Of a DNA stretch of 64,000 nucleotides, positions 52,101 through 59,681 are shown in pieces. Every line of letters begins with the position of its first letter. Positions within the stretch are counted from its first letter, which is position 1. The stretch covers positions 21,952 through 85,951 of the forward strand of contig CAJKDY010000012.1 in NCBI GenBank assembly GCA_905198835.1, in the 5' to 3' direction. The notes beneath the pieces were generated by a model. That model saw only the letters and a list, made by a program, of their open reading frames with translations, was not told the origin of the DNA and did no database searches. Both the position numbers and the translations under genes were made by a program. Source of the DNA: an uncultured Eubacteriales bacterium. GTDB taxonomy: Bacteria > Bacillota > Clostridia > Oscillospirales > Oscillospiraceae.

Positions 52101-52880
52101 GCTGGCGACGGTCTTGGCGGCCTCGCCCTCCCGCGCGGCGGTGACGATAAAGGTATAGCTGCCGGAGGCGGCGGGGGTGAAGACGGCCACGCCCTCCTCG
52201 CCGGGGATGGCCTCGCCGCCGTTCATAGACACGCTGACGCTGTCGGCCCCGTCATAGCCCACCTCCATAGTATAGCGGACGGTGATCTTCCCATCCTCGG
52301 CCTTCACATCGGCGATGGCAGGGGCGGCCACGTCGGCCCAGGCCTTCCGGGGGGCACGGGCTCCGGCGGCGTCCACGATCTTGATGGAGTAGACCCGCGC
52401 GCCCCGGTTGTGCTCGGTGGCGTCGGGGGAGACGATCTTGTAGGTCCCGGCGGGAAGGCCCGTCCAGGTCAGGGCGGTCTTGCCCGTGCCGGTGACGGTG
52501 GTCACGCCCTCGTTATTGGCCACCAGCGCGCCGTTAGCGTCCCAGAGGCCCACGGTGGAGGTATTGGACCCGCCGGTGGAGGAGAATTCCACCGTCACGT
52601 CGGCGGCGCCGCCGTTTGTAAAGGTGAAGCCGCTGGCGCCGTTTTTGCCTACCTCCACGCTCTTCACCGCGCCGCTGGAGTCGGTGCGCTTGGTGAGCTC
52701 GCCGAAGGTGGCGATGTAGTTGTCGGCAAAGGAGGCCCCGGACAGGGTCTCCTTGTCCGCCGCCGCAGTCAGCTCACCGGCCGCAAAGGCATACTCCGCG
52801 CTGGCGGCCGAAGCCGTCACCGCGAAGGAGCAGATCATAGCCAGGGTCAGCAGCAGGGCCAAAAACCGCTTTGCTTTCAT
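49182..52880 (-). CDS. Secreted pectate lyase (PL9) with C-terminal LysM
   Basis: 1232 residues. Signal peptide to ~26 (TASAASAEYAF), beta modules and fibronectin-III-like domains (~30-370), the beta-sandwich module shared with the 34860-41120 protein (DGLAFYYTAIPVTQNFTLRA), the PL9 beta-helix (~745-1035: DADGFGAKLTCG, NSDDGWDLYAK, NGFKMGGES), a Pro/Val-rich linker, and a LysM domain (~1182-1230: TYVVKKGDSLWKIAKSVYG). LysM should hold the enzyme on peptidoglycan, unlike the SLH-anchored lyase, giving a second mode of display. RBS GGAGGGATCGTCT; own promoter and terminator. Confidence 0.9.
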   Translation of the reverse strand: MKAKRFLALLLTLAMICSFAVTASAASAEYAFAAGELTAAADKETLSGASFADNYIATFGELTKRTDSSGAVKSVEVGKNGASGFTFTNGGAADVTVEFSSTGGSNTSTVGLWDANGALVANNEGVTTVTGTGKTALTWTGLPAGTYKIVSPDATEHNRGARVYSIKIVDAAGARAPRKAWADVAAPAIADVKAEDGKITVRYTMEVGYDGADSVSVSMNGGEAIPGEEGVAVFTPAASGSYTFIVTAAREGEAAKTVASQAVAFTLPLAVPAVASVTSTGGGKIDVVWDAVTEATGYNVYLDGTLANTAPVADTHYEASGLAVGSTHSFAVTALRGGEETAKSEAMEGVATQEAQRAWQFDTFGVSTRVEKNYAKGDLNRDGQVSVISTDGAGKILAASSDGLAFYYTAIPVTQNFTLRAKVHVNSWENRSYQNGFGVAALDRIGSGSAEVWNNSVLVGGMRLAYYYDKATNTQFSEQDPGRLGDKYNMRLGIASLYRSGVTWDGLEAMGGEITFPPGFASYTQPLESFAVAEGKAPGTYNIVANGAELECEDLSALTADFILEVQRNNTGYFASYYTDDGQLIGRHKTYDPKALDQLDSEYVYAGFFTSRLMDATFSEVSLKVNDPSEDPAPEAKPKTLIYPNVVIHSAPNANSADYDLIVMANVAGEVHTMVNGGSAYSGRVETPNGRADIMEKLEPGQNDIAVVFVPDADQTFSDPDLALGSTDGVYASISVTYDTRLAGRSQIYVAPAGTAQGDGSREKPLDVQTALDLAQPGQVVVVTEGTYALDTGLVIRKGVSGAEGKPIYLVADPAAKTRPVLDFGGTGTGLLLLGDWWYIYGLDVTRANDEGVTVSGSHNVLDRMEIYGNLATGLQISRSSRADYNIDYWPSYNLILNCTSHHNIDPGYSDADGFGAKLTCGVGNVFDGCVAYRNSDDGWDLYAKAESGPIGKVIVQNCVAYANGYLDDGTPAGDGNGFKMGGESITAYHELRNSVSFHNKNCGVTTNSCPDLQLFNVTVFDNDHLNVNFYTKLAKNTDFGATGVLSWRTAPTPESWDQFAPTGSQDPAKVMNDTNYLWNVDQSANASGVQLTADAFVSLEFKGLARHADGTVDLGDFLKLTDKAPAGAGATLSGKTSLDVAALVGGQNVLDTPVTPVAPVDPVTPVQPAEPVTPATPAGTYVVKKGDSLWKIAKSVYGDGTKYILIFQANQDKIKNPNAIYVGQELVLPEA

Positions 52881-52938
52881 AGACGATCCCTCCGTGTCAA
52901 AAAACTTCCGCCCCTATGGGCAAATTTCACTAAATACC

Positions 52939-52967
52939 ATGATATCACACCTTGCCTTTTGTTGCAA
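52939..52967 (-). promoter_or_regulatory. Promoter of the PL9-LysM gene
   Basis: TTGCAA (52962-52967), 17-nt spacer ending GCAAGGTGTGA, TATCAT (52939-52944). Shares the AAGGTGTG spacer with the PL9-SLH promoter. Confidence 0.72.
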
Positions 52968-52987
52968 GGGTCAAAACAAGGGGCTAT

Positions 52988-54217
52988 TTACTCCTCCTGG
53001 AGCCGGTACACCTGACTCTCGTAGAGACCGAACCGGCCCGACAACGCGAAGGTCACCGCCACCGCCACCGCGAAGGGCACCAGCTGATGGGTGCCAAAGA
53101 GCTCGGCGGCCAAGAAGAGGGACGCCATGGGGCAGTTGACCGCCGCGCAGAACAGGGCGATCATGCCAAGGCCCGCGGCAAAACCCGGCTCCAGGCCCAG
53201 CAGCGGCCCCACCGCGCAGCCAAAGGTGGCGCCAATATATAAGGTAGGGACGATCTCCCCGCCCCGAAAGCCCGCCGCCACGCAGAGGACGGTCAGGCAC
53301 AGCTTTAGCGGTGCGGCCCAGGGGTCCGCCTGACCGCCCACGGCCCGGACGATGACCTGGGCGCCCGCCCCGGCGTAGTCATAAAGGCCAAAGGCCGCCA
53401 CCACTGCCGCCATCACCAGGCCCCCCAGGGCAATGCGCGCGTAGGCGTTGGGAACATACTTTTTGGCCAGGTGGGAGCCTTTTTCCAGGCCAAAGCAGAG
53501 CGCTACTCCCACCAGGGCGCATAAGGCCGCCAAGGCCGCCACCCGCGCCAGCACCAGCCAGTGGATCTCCGGCGCGGCGGCCAGCTCAAAACGCATCGGC
53601 TCCGCCCCCAGGGCGGTGGCCGTCATAAAGGCGGCGCAGGAGGCGGCGAGGCAGGGCAGCAGCGCGTGGTAACTCATCTTGCCCACACAGATGACCTCCA
53701 GCACGAACACGCAGGCTGTCAGCGGCGCGCCGAACATGGCGGAAAAGCAGGCCGCCATGCCGCACATGGCGCAAAGGCGCACATCCTCGGCCCGAAGCCT
53801 CAGGAGCTTGCCCACGTTGTGGCCCACGCTGCCGCCCAGCTGCAGCGCCGCCCCCTCCCGGCCCACGGAGGCCCCCAGCAGGTGGGAAAGGGTGGTCCCC
53901 ACCACGATCAGCGGGGCCAGGGCCGCGGGGACCGCTTCGTTGGTGGTCACGGAGGTAATAATGAGGTTGGTCCCGGCGTCAAAGCGCACCTTGCAAAGCC
54001 GGTAGCAGAGCAAGGTGACAAGCCCGCCCAACGGCAGCAGCCAGAGGAGCCAGGCATTTGCCTCCCGGCATTGGGTAGCCAGGTCGATGAGCTTATGAAA
54101 CAGCGCGCCCAGCGCGCCGCACAGCCCGCCCAGCATCCCCGCCGCCGCCAGCCACAAAAGGGCGCGGGCGGCGTGCTTTCCTGCCCGAAGGGCATTTTGA
54201 TACAGGGTCTTCTTCAC
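52988..54217 (-). CDS. CLC-family anion channel/antiporter, resembling fluoride type
   Basis: 409 residues, about ten membrane helices. CLC signatures: GREGAALQLGGS (helix F region) and AGFRGGEIVPTLYIGATFG (helix N region). The FRGGEIVP form and the absence of the usual GSGIP motif recall CLC-F fluoride/H+ antiporters, but chloride transport cannot be excluded. The GTG at 54217 is preferred because AAGGAG lies 10 nt before it; the GTG at 54226 would be almost touching the RBS. Monocistronic; no clear terminator seen. Not obviously linked to pectin use. Confidence 0.82.
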   Translation of the reverse strand: MKKTLYQNALRAGKHAARALLWLAAAGMLGGLCGALGALFHKLIDLATQCREANAWLLWLLPLGGLVTLLCYRLCKVRFDAGTNLIITSVTTNEAVPAALAPLIVVGTTLSHLLGASVGREGAALQLGGSVGHNVGKLLRLRAEDVRLCAMCGMAACFSAMFGAPLTACVFVLEVICVGKMSYHALLPCLAASCAAFMTATALGAEPMRFELAAAPEIHWLVLARVAALAALCALVGVALCFGLEKGSHLAKKYVPNAYARIALGGLVMAAVVAAFGLYDYAGAGAQVIVRAVGGQADPWAAPLKLCLTVLCVAAGFRGGEIVPTLYIGATFGCAVGPLLGLEPGFAAGLGMIALFCAAVNCPMASLFLAAELFGTHQLVPFAVAVAVTFALSGRFGLYESQVYRLQEE

Positions 54218-54265
54218 AGGGAACACACTCCTTCCGGGCCAGGCCCGGCTTGATCGCTTCTCTTC

Positions 54266-54293
54266 ATTATAAGAATTTTCACATTTTTTTCAA
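54266..54293 (-). promoter_or_regulatory. Promoter of the CLC gene
   Basis: TTGAAA (54288-54293), 16-nt spacer, TATAAT (54266-54271) on the minus strand. Confidence 0.6.
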
Positions 54294-54354
54294 CCTCTTT
54301 TTAGGTCGCGCCCTCATAATGGCTGTATTCCCATTGGAAAGGAAGGTTTGAACC

Positions 54355-55803
54355 ATGCTGCACCGTTTTTGCTCTCTGGCTCTGGCCGGCCTTTTGGCCT
54401 TTACCAGCTCCTGCGCCGAGCCCGCCGCTCCCAACGTCACCCAGACTGCCATTGCCGGGGAGGAGACCGTGATCCTTCTCGCCGACAGCGGCGTCACCGT
54501 GGACGGCCAGGCCGTCTCCACCGATCCCGCCGCGGCCGTCTATGTAGGCGGGGAGATCATCTACTACCACGACAACACCGACCAGACCTACGGCGAGGGG
54601 GAAGAGGGTGAAAAGCACGCCGCCGCTGAGGCCGCCGCCCATACCCTGCTCACCATCACCCAGCCGGGGACCTACCGCCTCAGCGGCGCCCTCTCTCAGG
54701 GCCAGATCGCCGTGGACCTGGGGGAGGAGGCCACGGACGACCCCAGCGCAGTGGTGACGCTGGTGCTGGACAACGCCAGCGTAAAGTGTACCGTGGCCCC
54801 CGCCCTGATCTTCTACAACGTCTACGAATGCGACCGGGACTTTGTGTCCTATGAAAAAGGAGAAAACGCCGGCTATCAGGCCAGCTCCAGCGTAGACACC
54901 TCCGCCGCCGGGGCCAATATCATCCTGGCCGCCGGTAGCGAGAATACCTTCACCGGCTCCCACGTGGCCCGCATTTACGCCCCCGGTACCACCGACAACC
55001 TCCACCGCTACGACGGGGCTGTCTACTCCCGGATGTCCATGAATATCGAAGGGGACAACGGCGACGATACCGGCGTCCTGCGCGTCGTGGCCGACAACGA
55101 GGGCCTGGACACCGAGCTCCACCTCACCCTCAACGGCGGCTCCATCCGCATCGACAGCCAGGATGACGGGATCAACACCAACGAGGACAACGTCTCCGTC
55201 ACCACCATCAACGGCGGCTCCCTCACCGTCAACGCCGGAAACGGTGCGGAAGGAGACGGCATCGACTCTAACGGCTGGCTTGTCATCAACGGCGGCAGCA
55301 TAGTGACCCTGTCCAATGACCGCTCCCCTGACGGCGGCATCGACGCCGACCGGGACATTCTCGTAAATGGCGGGACCCTGGCCGCCTACGGCGTTCGCAA
55401 CGACCCCGTTTCCGCCGGCTCCGCCCAGACCTTCCTGGAATTCAGCCTGTCCTCCCCTTTGTCCCAGGGCAGCGCCCTGGAGCTGAAGGATACCGAGGGA
55501 AACCTTTTGTGGTCGGATACCGCCCAGCGGTCCCACCAGAGCCTCACCCTGTCCCTTCCCGGTCTCGCCTCTGACGGTGACTACCAGCTCTATGTGGACG
55601 GCGTCTTGCAAGAGCAAAACAGCGCCGGGCACGGCCACGGCCCCCGCCCCGGGGACGGTCAAAGGCCGCCTGAGCCCCCCGAGGGCTTTGACCCCAGCCA
55701 GGAGGGAGAGCGGCCCCAGCCCCCGGAGGGTTTTGACCCTGGCCAGAGGAAGGGAGACGGTCCCCGGGGTGGCCGGGATGAGTCCACGCCTTCCGACACA
55801 TAA
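54355..55803 (+). CDS. Secreted carbohydrate-binding beta-helix protein (Cthe_2159-like)
   Basis: 482 residues. Signal peptide with a possible lipidated Cys (TSSC, ~20). Residues ~95-370 carry the repeating pattern of the carbohydrate-binding family typified by Cthe_2159 (DNASVKCTVAPALIFYN, LTLNGGSIRIDSQDDGINTN, NGGSLTVNAGNGAEGDGIDS, NGGIDADRDILVNGG-like), a pectate-lyase-like beta-helix that binds polygalacturonate or cellulose with Ca2+. The C-terminus is Pro/Gly/Asp/Arg-rich with two PPEGFDP repeats. Likely a surface pectin-binding protein; binding is inferred from the family. RBS GGAAAGGAAGG. Confidence 0.75.
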   Translation: MLHRFCSLALAGLLAFTSSCAEPAAPNVTQTAIAGEETVILLADSGVTVDGQAVSTDPAAAVYVGGEIIYYHDNTDQTYGEGEEGEKHAAAEAAAHTLLTITQPGTYRLSGALSQGQIAVDLGEEATDDPSAVVTLVLDNASVKCTVAPALIFYNVYECDRDFVSYEKGENAGYQASSSVDTSAAGANIILAAGSENTFTGSHVARIYAPGTTDNLHRYDGAVYSRMSMNIEGDNGDDTGVLRVVADNEGLDTELHLTLNGGSIRIDSQDDGINTNEDNVSVTTINGGSLTVNAGNGAEGDGIDSNGWLVINGGSIVTLSNDRSPDGGIDADRDILVNGGTLAAYGVRNDPVSAGSAQTFLEFSLSSPLSQGSALELKDTEGNLLWSDTAQRSHQSLTLSLPGLASDGDYQLYVDGVLQEQNSAGHGHGPRPGDGQRPPEPPEGFDPSQEGERPQPPEGFDPGQRKGDGPRGGRDESTPSDT

Positions 55804-55825
55804 AACGGCCCCATATTTTTACGCC

Positions 55826-55854
55826 TTGCCTTTTTCCCCATTTTGCCGTACAAT
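55826..55854 (+). promoter_or_regulatory. Promoter of the exonuclease gene
   Basis: TTGCCT (55826-55831), 17-nt spacer, TACAAT (55849-55854), 35 nt before the GTG start. Confidence 0.65.
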
Positions 55855-55889
55855 AGGACCATCTGCGGCAAGAGAGGAGGGATCCGGGC

Positions 55890-56843
55890 GTGATCGTATT
55901 CGATTTGGAGTGGAACAGCGGACTCTATGATCCCATTCGGCTGGATGAGATCTTGCAGATCGGCGCGGTCAAGCTCCAGACCCCCGGCGGGCCCATCCTG
56001 GACCACTTCAACGCCTACATTCGCCCCTGGATCCATAAGCGTCTCTCTCCCGCCGCCGCGGCCCTTCCCGACCTGGCCCTCTACCAGGACTCCAAGCTGG
56101 ACTTTCCCGCCGCGCTGGAGGATTTCTTAGACTGGTGCGGCGAGGACCGGGTCTTCGCCTCCTGGGGCAACAGCGACCTTGCCGTGCTGCTGCAAAACCA
56201 AAAGTACTGGCAGCTCAAGGCCCGTCTGCCCGAGACCTTTGTGGATATCCAGCTGGCCTTTGGCCGGGCGGTGGGCGCGTCGGACAACCTCTCGCTGGAG
56301 TGGTGCGCGGAGTACTGCGGCGTACCCGACATCTTTGACCCCCACAACGCCCTGGCCGACGCGGTGTATACCGCCTGCATCGCCCGGCTGCTTGGTCAGG
56401 CCGAGCTGGACGATGCCGTCCGCCCCGCCCATACGCCGCCCAAGGGTCAGAAGGCCCTGCCCCGCCGGGCCGCGCTCTGGCAGGGACCCTTTGAGAGTCT
56501 GGACAAACTCTTGGGCAATCGGGGCTGCCGCAAGGCCGTCTGTCCCAAGTGCCAGGGCGTGATCCGGGTCAGCCAGTGGCACAAGGGCGAGGACGGCTAC
56601 TATTACAGCAAGTTCAACTGCCCCCAGTGTACCCGGGGATACATCCTGCGCCTGGAGGTCACCGCCGACCGGCGCAAAAAGCTCTGGGCCAACTGCTCCG
56701 TCTTCCGAAATACCGGCGTCAAAAAGGACGCCTATCTGGCCGCGGCCCAGAACCCTCCCGTGCAGTGCAAGGGCAAGCGCCGCAGACGCTATCGTCGCAA
56801 GCGCCCCGCCTCCCAGTCGACCCAAGCGCAGGTCTCCCTATGA
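55890..56843 (+). CDS. DEDDh 3'-5' exonuclease with zinc ribbon
   Basis: 317 residues. Residues 1-180 are an RNase T/DnaQ-type exonuclease: FDLEWN (first Asp and Glu), SWGNSDLAVL (Asp) and DPHNALADAVYTA (His and Asp). Residues ~218-265 hold a four-Cys zinc ribbon (CPKCQGVIRV...CPQCTRG), and the tail is strongly basic (RRRRYRRKRP), suggesting nucleic-acid binding. The exonuclease half resembles KapD-type proteins of spore formers; the zinc ribbon is an addition. GTG start after GAGGAGGGATCCGGGC. Confidence 0.8.
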   Translation: MIVFDLEWNSGLYDPIRLDEILQIGAVKLQTPGGPILDHFNAYIRPWIHKRLSPAAAALPDLALYQDSKLDFPAALEDFLDWCGEDRVFASWGNSDLAVLLQNQKYWQLKARLPETFVDIQLAFGRAVGASDNLSLEWCAEYCGVPDIFDPHNALADAVYTACIARLLGQAELDDAVRPAHTPPKGQKALPRRAALWQGPFESLDKLLGNRGCRKAVCPKCQGVIRVSQWHKGEDGYYYSKFNCPQCTRGYILRLEVTADRRKKLWANCSVFRNTGVKKDAYLAAAQNPPVQCKGKRRRRYRRKRPASQSTQAQVSL

Positions 56844-56860
56844 GACCCGCGCTTTTTTTG
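56824..56860 (+). terminator. Terminator overlapping the exonuclease stop codon
   Basis: AAGCGC-A-GGTCTC and GAGACC-C-GCGCTT with 5-nt loop, then seven T's. The TGA stop (56841-56843) lies in the hairpin. Confidence 0.75.
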
Positions 56861-56919
56861 TGGCTCTCAGGTCCGCCCTAGCATAGGTTGGAGTGAGCCT
56901 GTTTGAAAGGAGGCTTGTT

Positions 56920-57354
56920 ATGGCCTATTCCGACGCGGAGCTTCTGGCCCGGCTCATTCAGTGCGAGGCCGGCGGCGAGGGGCAGACCGGCATGGAGGCG
57001 GTGGCCAGCGTGGTGATGAACCGGGTGCGGACCACCGAGGGGGAGTACGGGCGCCTGGACACCCTCTCCCAGGTCGTTTTCCAGCCCCGGCAGTTTGTCT
57101 GCGCCATGGAGACCGTAGGCGGGGAGTATAACGCCCAGAACATCTACAATATGCGCCCCGAGGCCCAGCACTACGCCATTGCCGAGTGGGCCATCGCCGG
57201 CGGGCGGCTAAGCGGGCTTGGGCAGGCTCTATGGTTTTTCAACCCCTATTCCAGCTCCTGCCGGCCCAATTTTCCCTCCGGCGTAGGGACCTACGCCCTG
57301 CGTATCGGCGACCACTGCTTCTACAATCCCACCAGCGCCTACGCCGATACATAA
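56920..57354 (+). CDS. Spore-cortex hydrolase, CwlJ/SleB family
   Basis: 144 residues, no signal peptide. The catalytic Glu lies in RLIQCEAGGEG (~residue 15) and the family pattern VASVVMNRV, QVVFQPRQF, ALWFFNP, CFYN is complete. CwlJ breaks spore cortex peptidoglycan during germination. Without an export signal it is more like CwlJ than SleB. RBS GAAAGGAGGCTTGTT supports ATG at 56920; an upstream GTG is less likely. Followed 44 nt later by a possible GerQ-like partner. Confidence 0.87.
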   Translation: MAYSDAELLARLIQCEAGGEGQTGMEAVASVVMNRVRTTEGEYGRLDTLSQVVFQPRQFVCAMETVGGEYNAQNIYNMRPEAQHYAIAEWAIAGGRLSGLGQALWFFNPYSSSCRPNFPSGVGTYALRIGDHCFYNPTSAYADT

Positions 57355-57398
57355 AGTCTCTCCCTTGCCCCATCACGACTTAGAAAGGAGTTTTGCCC

Positions 57399-58031
57399 AT
57401 GGCCATTCAAACCGAAGGCCTGCGCCGCGTCCAGCAGCAGATGGAGGACAGCGGCAATATGATCAACACGCCCACGGAGGTGGACAGCGGCATCATGGAT
57501 TCCCCCGGCCTGGAGGGGTCCTTTCAGCAGCTGCTGGCCGAAAACCTGGGCCACTACGTCCAGATCGACTTCCTGGTAGGGGTCCAGACCCTGGTCCGCC
57601 GCAGCGGCATTATCTACGCCGTGGGCCGCAGCTTTGTGGTCCTCTACGACGAGACCAACCAGAACTTCGTGATGTGCGACGTGTTCTCCGCCAAATTTGT
57701 GGCCTTCTTCGCCACCCGTCCCGCTCCCGGCGTGCTGCCCAATAACCCCATGGGCATCATGGAGGTAGACGCCCAGGGAAACCTCTGGCCCGTGGACGAC
57801 ATGGAGGGCCCCACTCCCCGGCCCACCGCCCAGGTGACCCCAGCTCAGGTGCGCCGGGCCCAGGCGGAGGCCCAGCGCCTGGAACGTCAGCTCCAGCAGC
57901 AGCAAGCCGCCCAGCTCCCCGGCGTGGTCTCTCCCGGCTCGGTGCCGCCCCCGGAGGCCGCCGTGGGCCCCGGCTGGGTCACTCTGACCACTCACCAACA
58001 AAGAGAGCAGGGACAGAACACGCCGTTTTAA
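57399..58031 (+). CDS. Putative spore-coat protein, GerQ-like
   Basis: 210 residues. The central part (~35-105; LAENLGHYVQIDFLVGVQTL, RRSGIIYAVGRSFVVLYDE, FVMCDVFSAKFVAFF) has the pattern of GerQ, in which a short beta domain follows a variable N-terminus; the C-terminal half is Gln/Pro/Ala-rich with a coiled stretch (RRAQAEAQRLERQLQQQQ). In Bacillus, cwlJ and gerQ are adjacent and GerQ is needed for CwlJ in the coat; the same order here supports the idea, but similarity is weak. RBS AAAGGAG 8 nt before the ATG. Confidence 0.5.
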   Translation: MAIQTEGLRRVQQQMEDSGNMINTPTEVDSGIMDSPGLEGSFQQLLAENLGHYVQIDFLVGVQTLVRRSGIIYAVGRSFVVLYDETNQNFVMCDVFSAKFVAFFATRPAPGVLPNNPMGIMEVDAQGNLWPVDDMEGPTPRPTAQVTPAQVRRAQAEAQRLERQLQQQQAAQLPGVVSPGSVPPPEAAVGPGWVTLTTHQQREQGQNTPF

Positions 58032-58036
58032 ACCCG

Positions 58037-58079
58037 AAAAAGCCACCCCGGAGGCGCGTTGCCTCCAGGGTGGCTTTTC
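58037..58079. terminator. Bidirectional terminator, cwlJ region / amino-acid ABC operon
   Basis: AAAAGCCACCC and GGGTGGCTTTT with inner GGAGGC-GCGTT-GCCTCC; T-runs on both strands between convergent genes. Confidence 0.85.
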
Positions 58080-58088
58080 TTGTTTTTC

Positions 58089-58811
58089 TCAAAGGACCTT
58101 AGACAAAAAGTCGATGGTGCGCTGCTCCCTGGGGTGGGCAAAAAACTCCTGAGGGGTGTTCTCCTCCAGAATTTTGCCCTCGTCCATAAAGAGCACCCGG
58201 GACCCCACCTCCCGGGCAAAGCCCATCTCATGGGTGACCACCACCATGGTCATGCCCTCCCGGGCCAGTTCCTTCATGACCTCCAGTACCTCGCCCACCA
58301 TCTCAGGGTCCAGGGCAGAGGTGGGCTCGTCAAAGAGCATGAGCTTAGGCTTCATGGCAAGGGCCCGGACAATGGCGATGCGCTGCTTCTGCCCGCCGGA
58401 GAGCTGGGCGGGGTAGGCGTCGGCCTTTTCCAAAAGGCCCACCCGCTCCAGAAGCCGCATGGCCTCCTCGTCGGCCTGGGCCTGGGTCATGAGCTTGGTG
58501 CGTACGGGGGCCAGAGTAATGTTCTTGCGGATAGTCATGTTTGGGAAAAGGTTGAAGTGCTGGAACACCATGCCCATCTGCCGACGCACCGCATTGATAT
58601 TCACCTTGGGGTCGGTAATGACGGTGCCCGCAAAGGTGATGGTCCCCGCCGTGGGGGTCTCCAGCAGATTGAGGCACCGGAGGAACGTGGACTTCCCTGA
58701 GCCGGAGGGGCCGATGACCACGACCTTTTCCCCCGGGGCGATGTGCTGGTCGATGTTGTCCAGCACCAGATGGTCGCCAAAGGATTTGGAGAGGTTTTTA
58801 ACGTCGATCAC
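58089..58811 (-). CDS. Polar amino-acid ABC transporter ATPase
   Basis: 240 residues: Walker A GPSGSGKST, signature LSGGQKQRIAIVRAL, Walker B LMLFDEPTSALD, and the H-loop THEMGFAREV typical of GlnQ/ArtP-class importers. GTG start after AGGAGGCTGCGTCAAA, overlapping the permease end by 14 nt. Confidence 0.92.
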   Translation of the reverse strand: MIDVKNLSKSFGDHLVLDNIDQHIAPGEKVVVIGPSGSGKSTFLRCLNLLETPTAGTITFAGTVITDPKVNINAVRRQMGMVFQHFNLFPNMTIRKNITLAPVRTKLMTQAQADEEAMRLLERVGLLEKADAYPAQLSGGQKQRIAIVRALAMKPKLMLFDEPTSALDPEMVGEVLEVMKELAREGMTMVVVTHEMGFAREVGSRVLFMDEGKILEENTPQEFFAHPREQRTIDFLSKVL

Positions 58812-59604
58812 TTTGACGCAGCCTCCTTTCCAGCTTGCCCTGGAGCCAGGTCAGCACGATGACCACCAGCAGATACAGCAGTGCGATGCCGATGAGCGGC
58901 GGCATATAGTCAAAGGTTCGTCCGCCAATGGTAGAGGCGTAGTAGAGCATCTCCATGCCGCCAATGGCCTGGACCAGAGACGTGTCCTTAAAGAGGGTGA
59001 TAAACTCGTTACCCAGGGCGGGCAGGATGTTTTTAAAGGCCTGGGGGATCACGATAAAGCGCATGGTGTCCAGATAGCCCATGCCCAGAGACCGGCTGGC
59101 CTCGGACTGCCCCTGGTCCACGCTCATGAGTCCGCCTCGTATAATCTCCGCCACATATGCCCCAGAGTTAACAGCAAGGCCGATGATGCCCACCAACACC
59201 TTGTTGCGCTCCTCCCGCATGATGACAAAGGTCCAGATGAACAGCTGCACCAGCATGGGGGTGCCCCGAATGACCGTGGTGTAGAGCTTGCACACCCAGT
59301 TGACGATCCCCAAGGCAAGATTGCGGAAAGGTGGCTTGTGCTTGGGGTTCAGGCGAAAAAGCCGGCACAGCAAGTACCGTCCCCATAGCCGGGAGCTTTT
59401 CAGGTCAGGCCGTTGCTGGTCGTGGGCAGTGCGGATCATGCCGACGATCAGGCCTAAGATCACGCCAAAAAACAGGGCGATCACCGTCATTTCCAGCGTG
59501 GTGCCCAGCCCCTTGAGATAGAGCTTCCAGCGCCCGCCGGTGAGAAAGGCCGTTTCGATCCGGGGCCACAGCTCCGCGCACCAGTCGATCATATCTTGAA
59601 ACAT
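58798..59604 (-). CDS. Polar amino-acid ABC transporter permease
   Basis: 268 residues of the HisM/GlnP class. About five membrane segments; the EAA-type loop is QGQSEASRSLGMGYLDTM. A basic insertion (~62-90) follows the first helix. RBS AGGAGGGGACGT. It overlaps the ATPase, and a terminator/attenuator hairpin (59623-59660) separates it from the binding protein. Confidence 0.9.
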   Translation of the reverse strand: MFQDMIDWCAELWPRIETAFLTGGRWKLYLKGLGTTLEMTVIALFFGVILGLIVGMIRTAHDQQRPDLKSSRLWGRYLLCRLFRLNPKHKPPFRNLALGIVNWVCKLYTTVIRGTPMLVQLFIWTFVIMREERNKVLVGIIGLAVNSGAYVAEIIRGGLMSVDQGQSEASRSLGMGYLDTMRFIVIPQAFKNILPALGNEFITLFKDTSLVQAIGGMEMLYYASTIGGRTFDYMPPLIGIALLYLLVVIVLTWLQGKLERRLRQSDRR

Positions 59605-59622
59605 ACGTCCCCTCCTCTCTTG

Positions 59623-59660
59623 AAAAAGAAGGGCGGCCTTGGTTGGAAGGCCGCCCTTCT
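59623..59660 (-). terminator. Intercistronic terminator/attenuator after the binding-protein gene
   Basis: AGAAGGGCGGCCTT and AAGGCCGCCCTTCT with 6-nt loop, then CTTTTTC on the minus strand. It would reduce read-through from the binding protein into the permease and ATPase genes. Confidence 0.75.
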
Positions 59661-59681
59661 GGGGTCACGTCGGGTGAGAAA

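Noticed and set aside
56860..56919. Sigma-E or sigma-K promoter for the CwlJ-like gene
   Set aside because: A CATAGG-like -10 is present near 56882, but no convincing -35 partner at the right distance.
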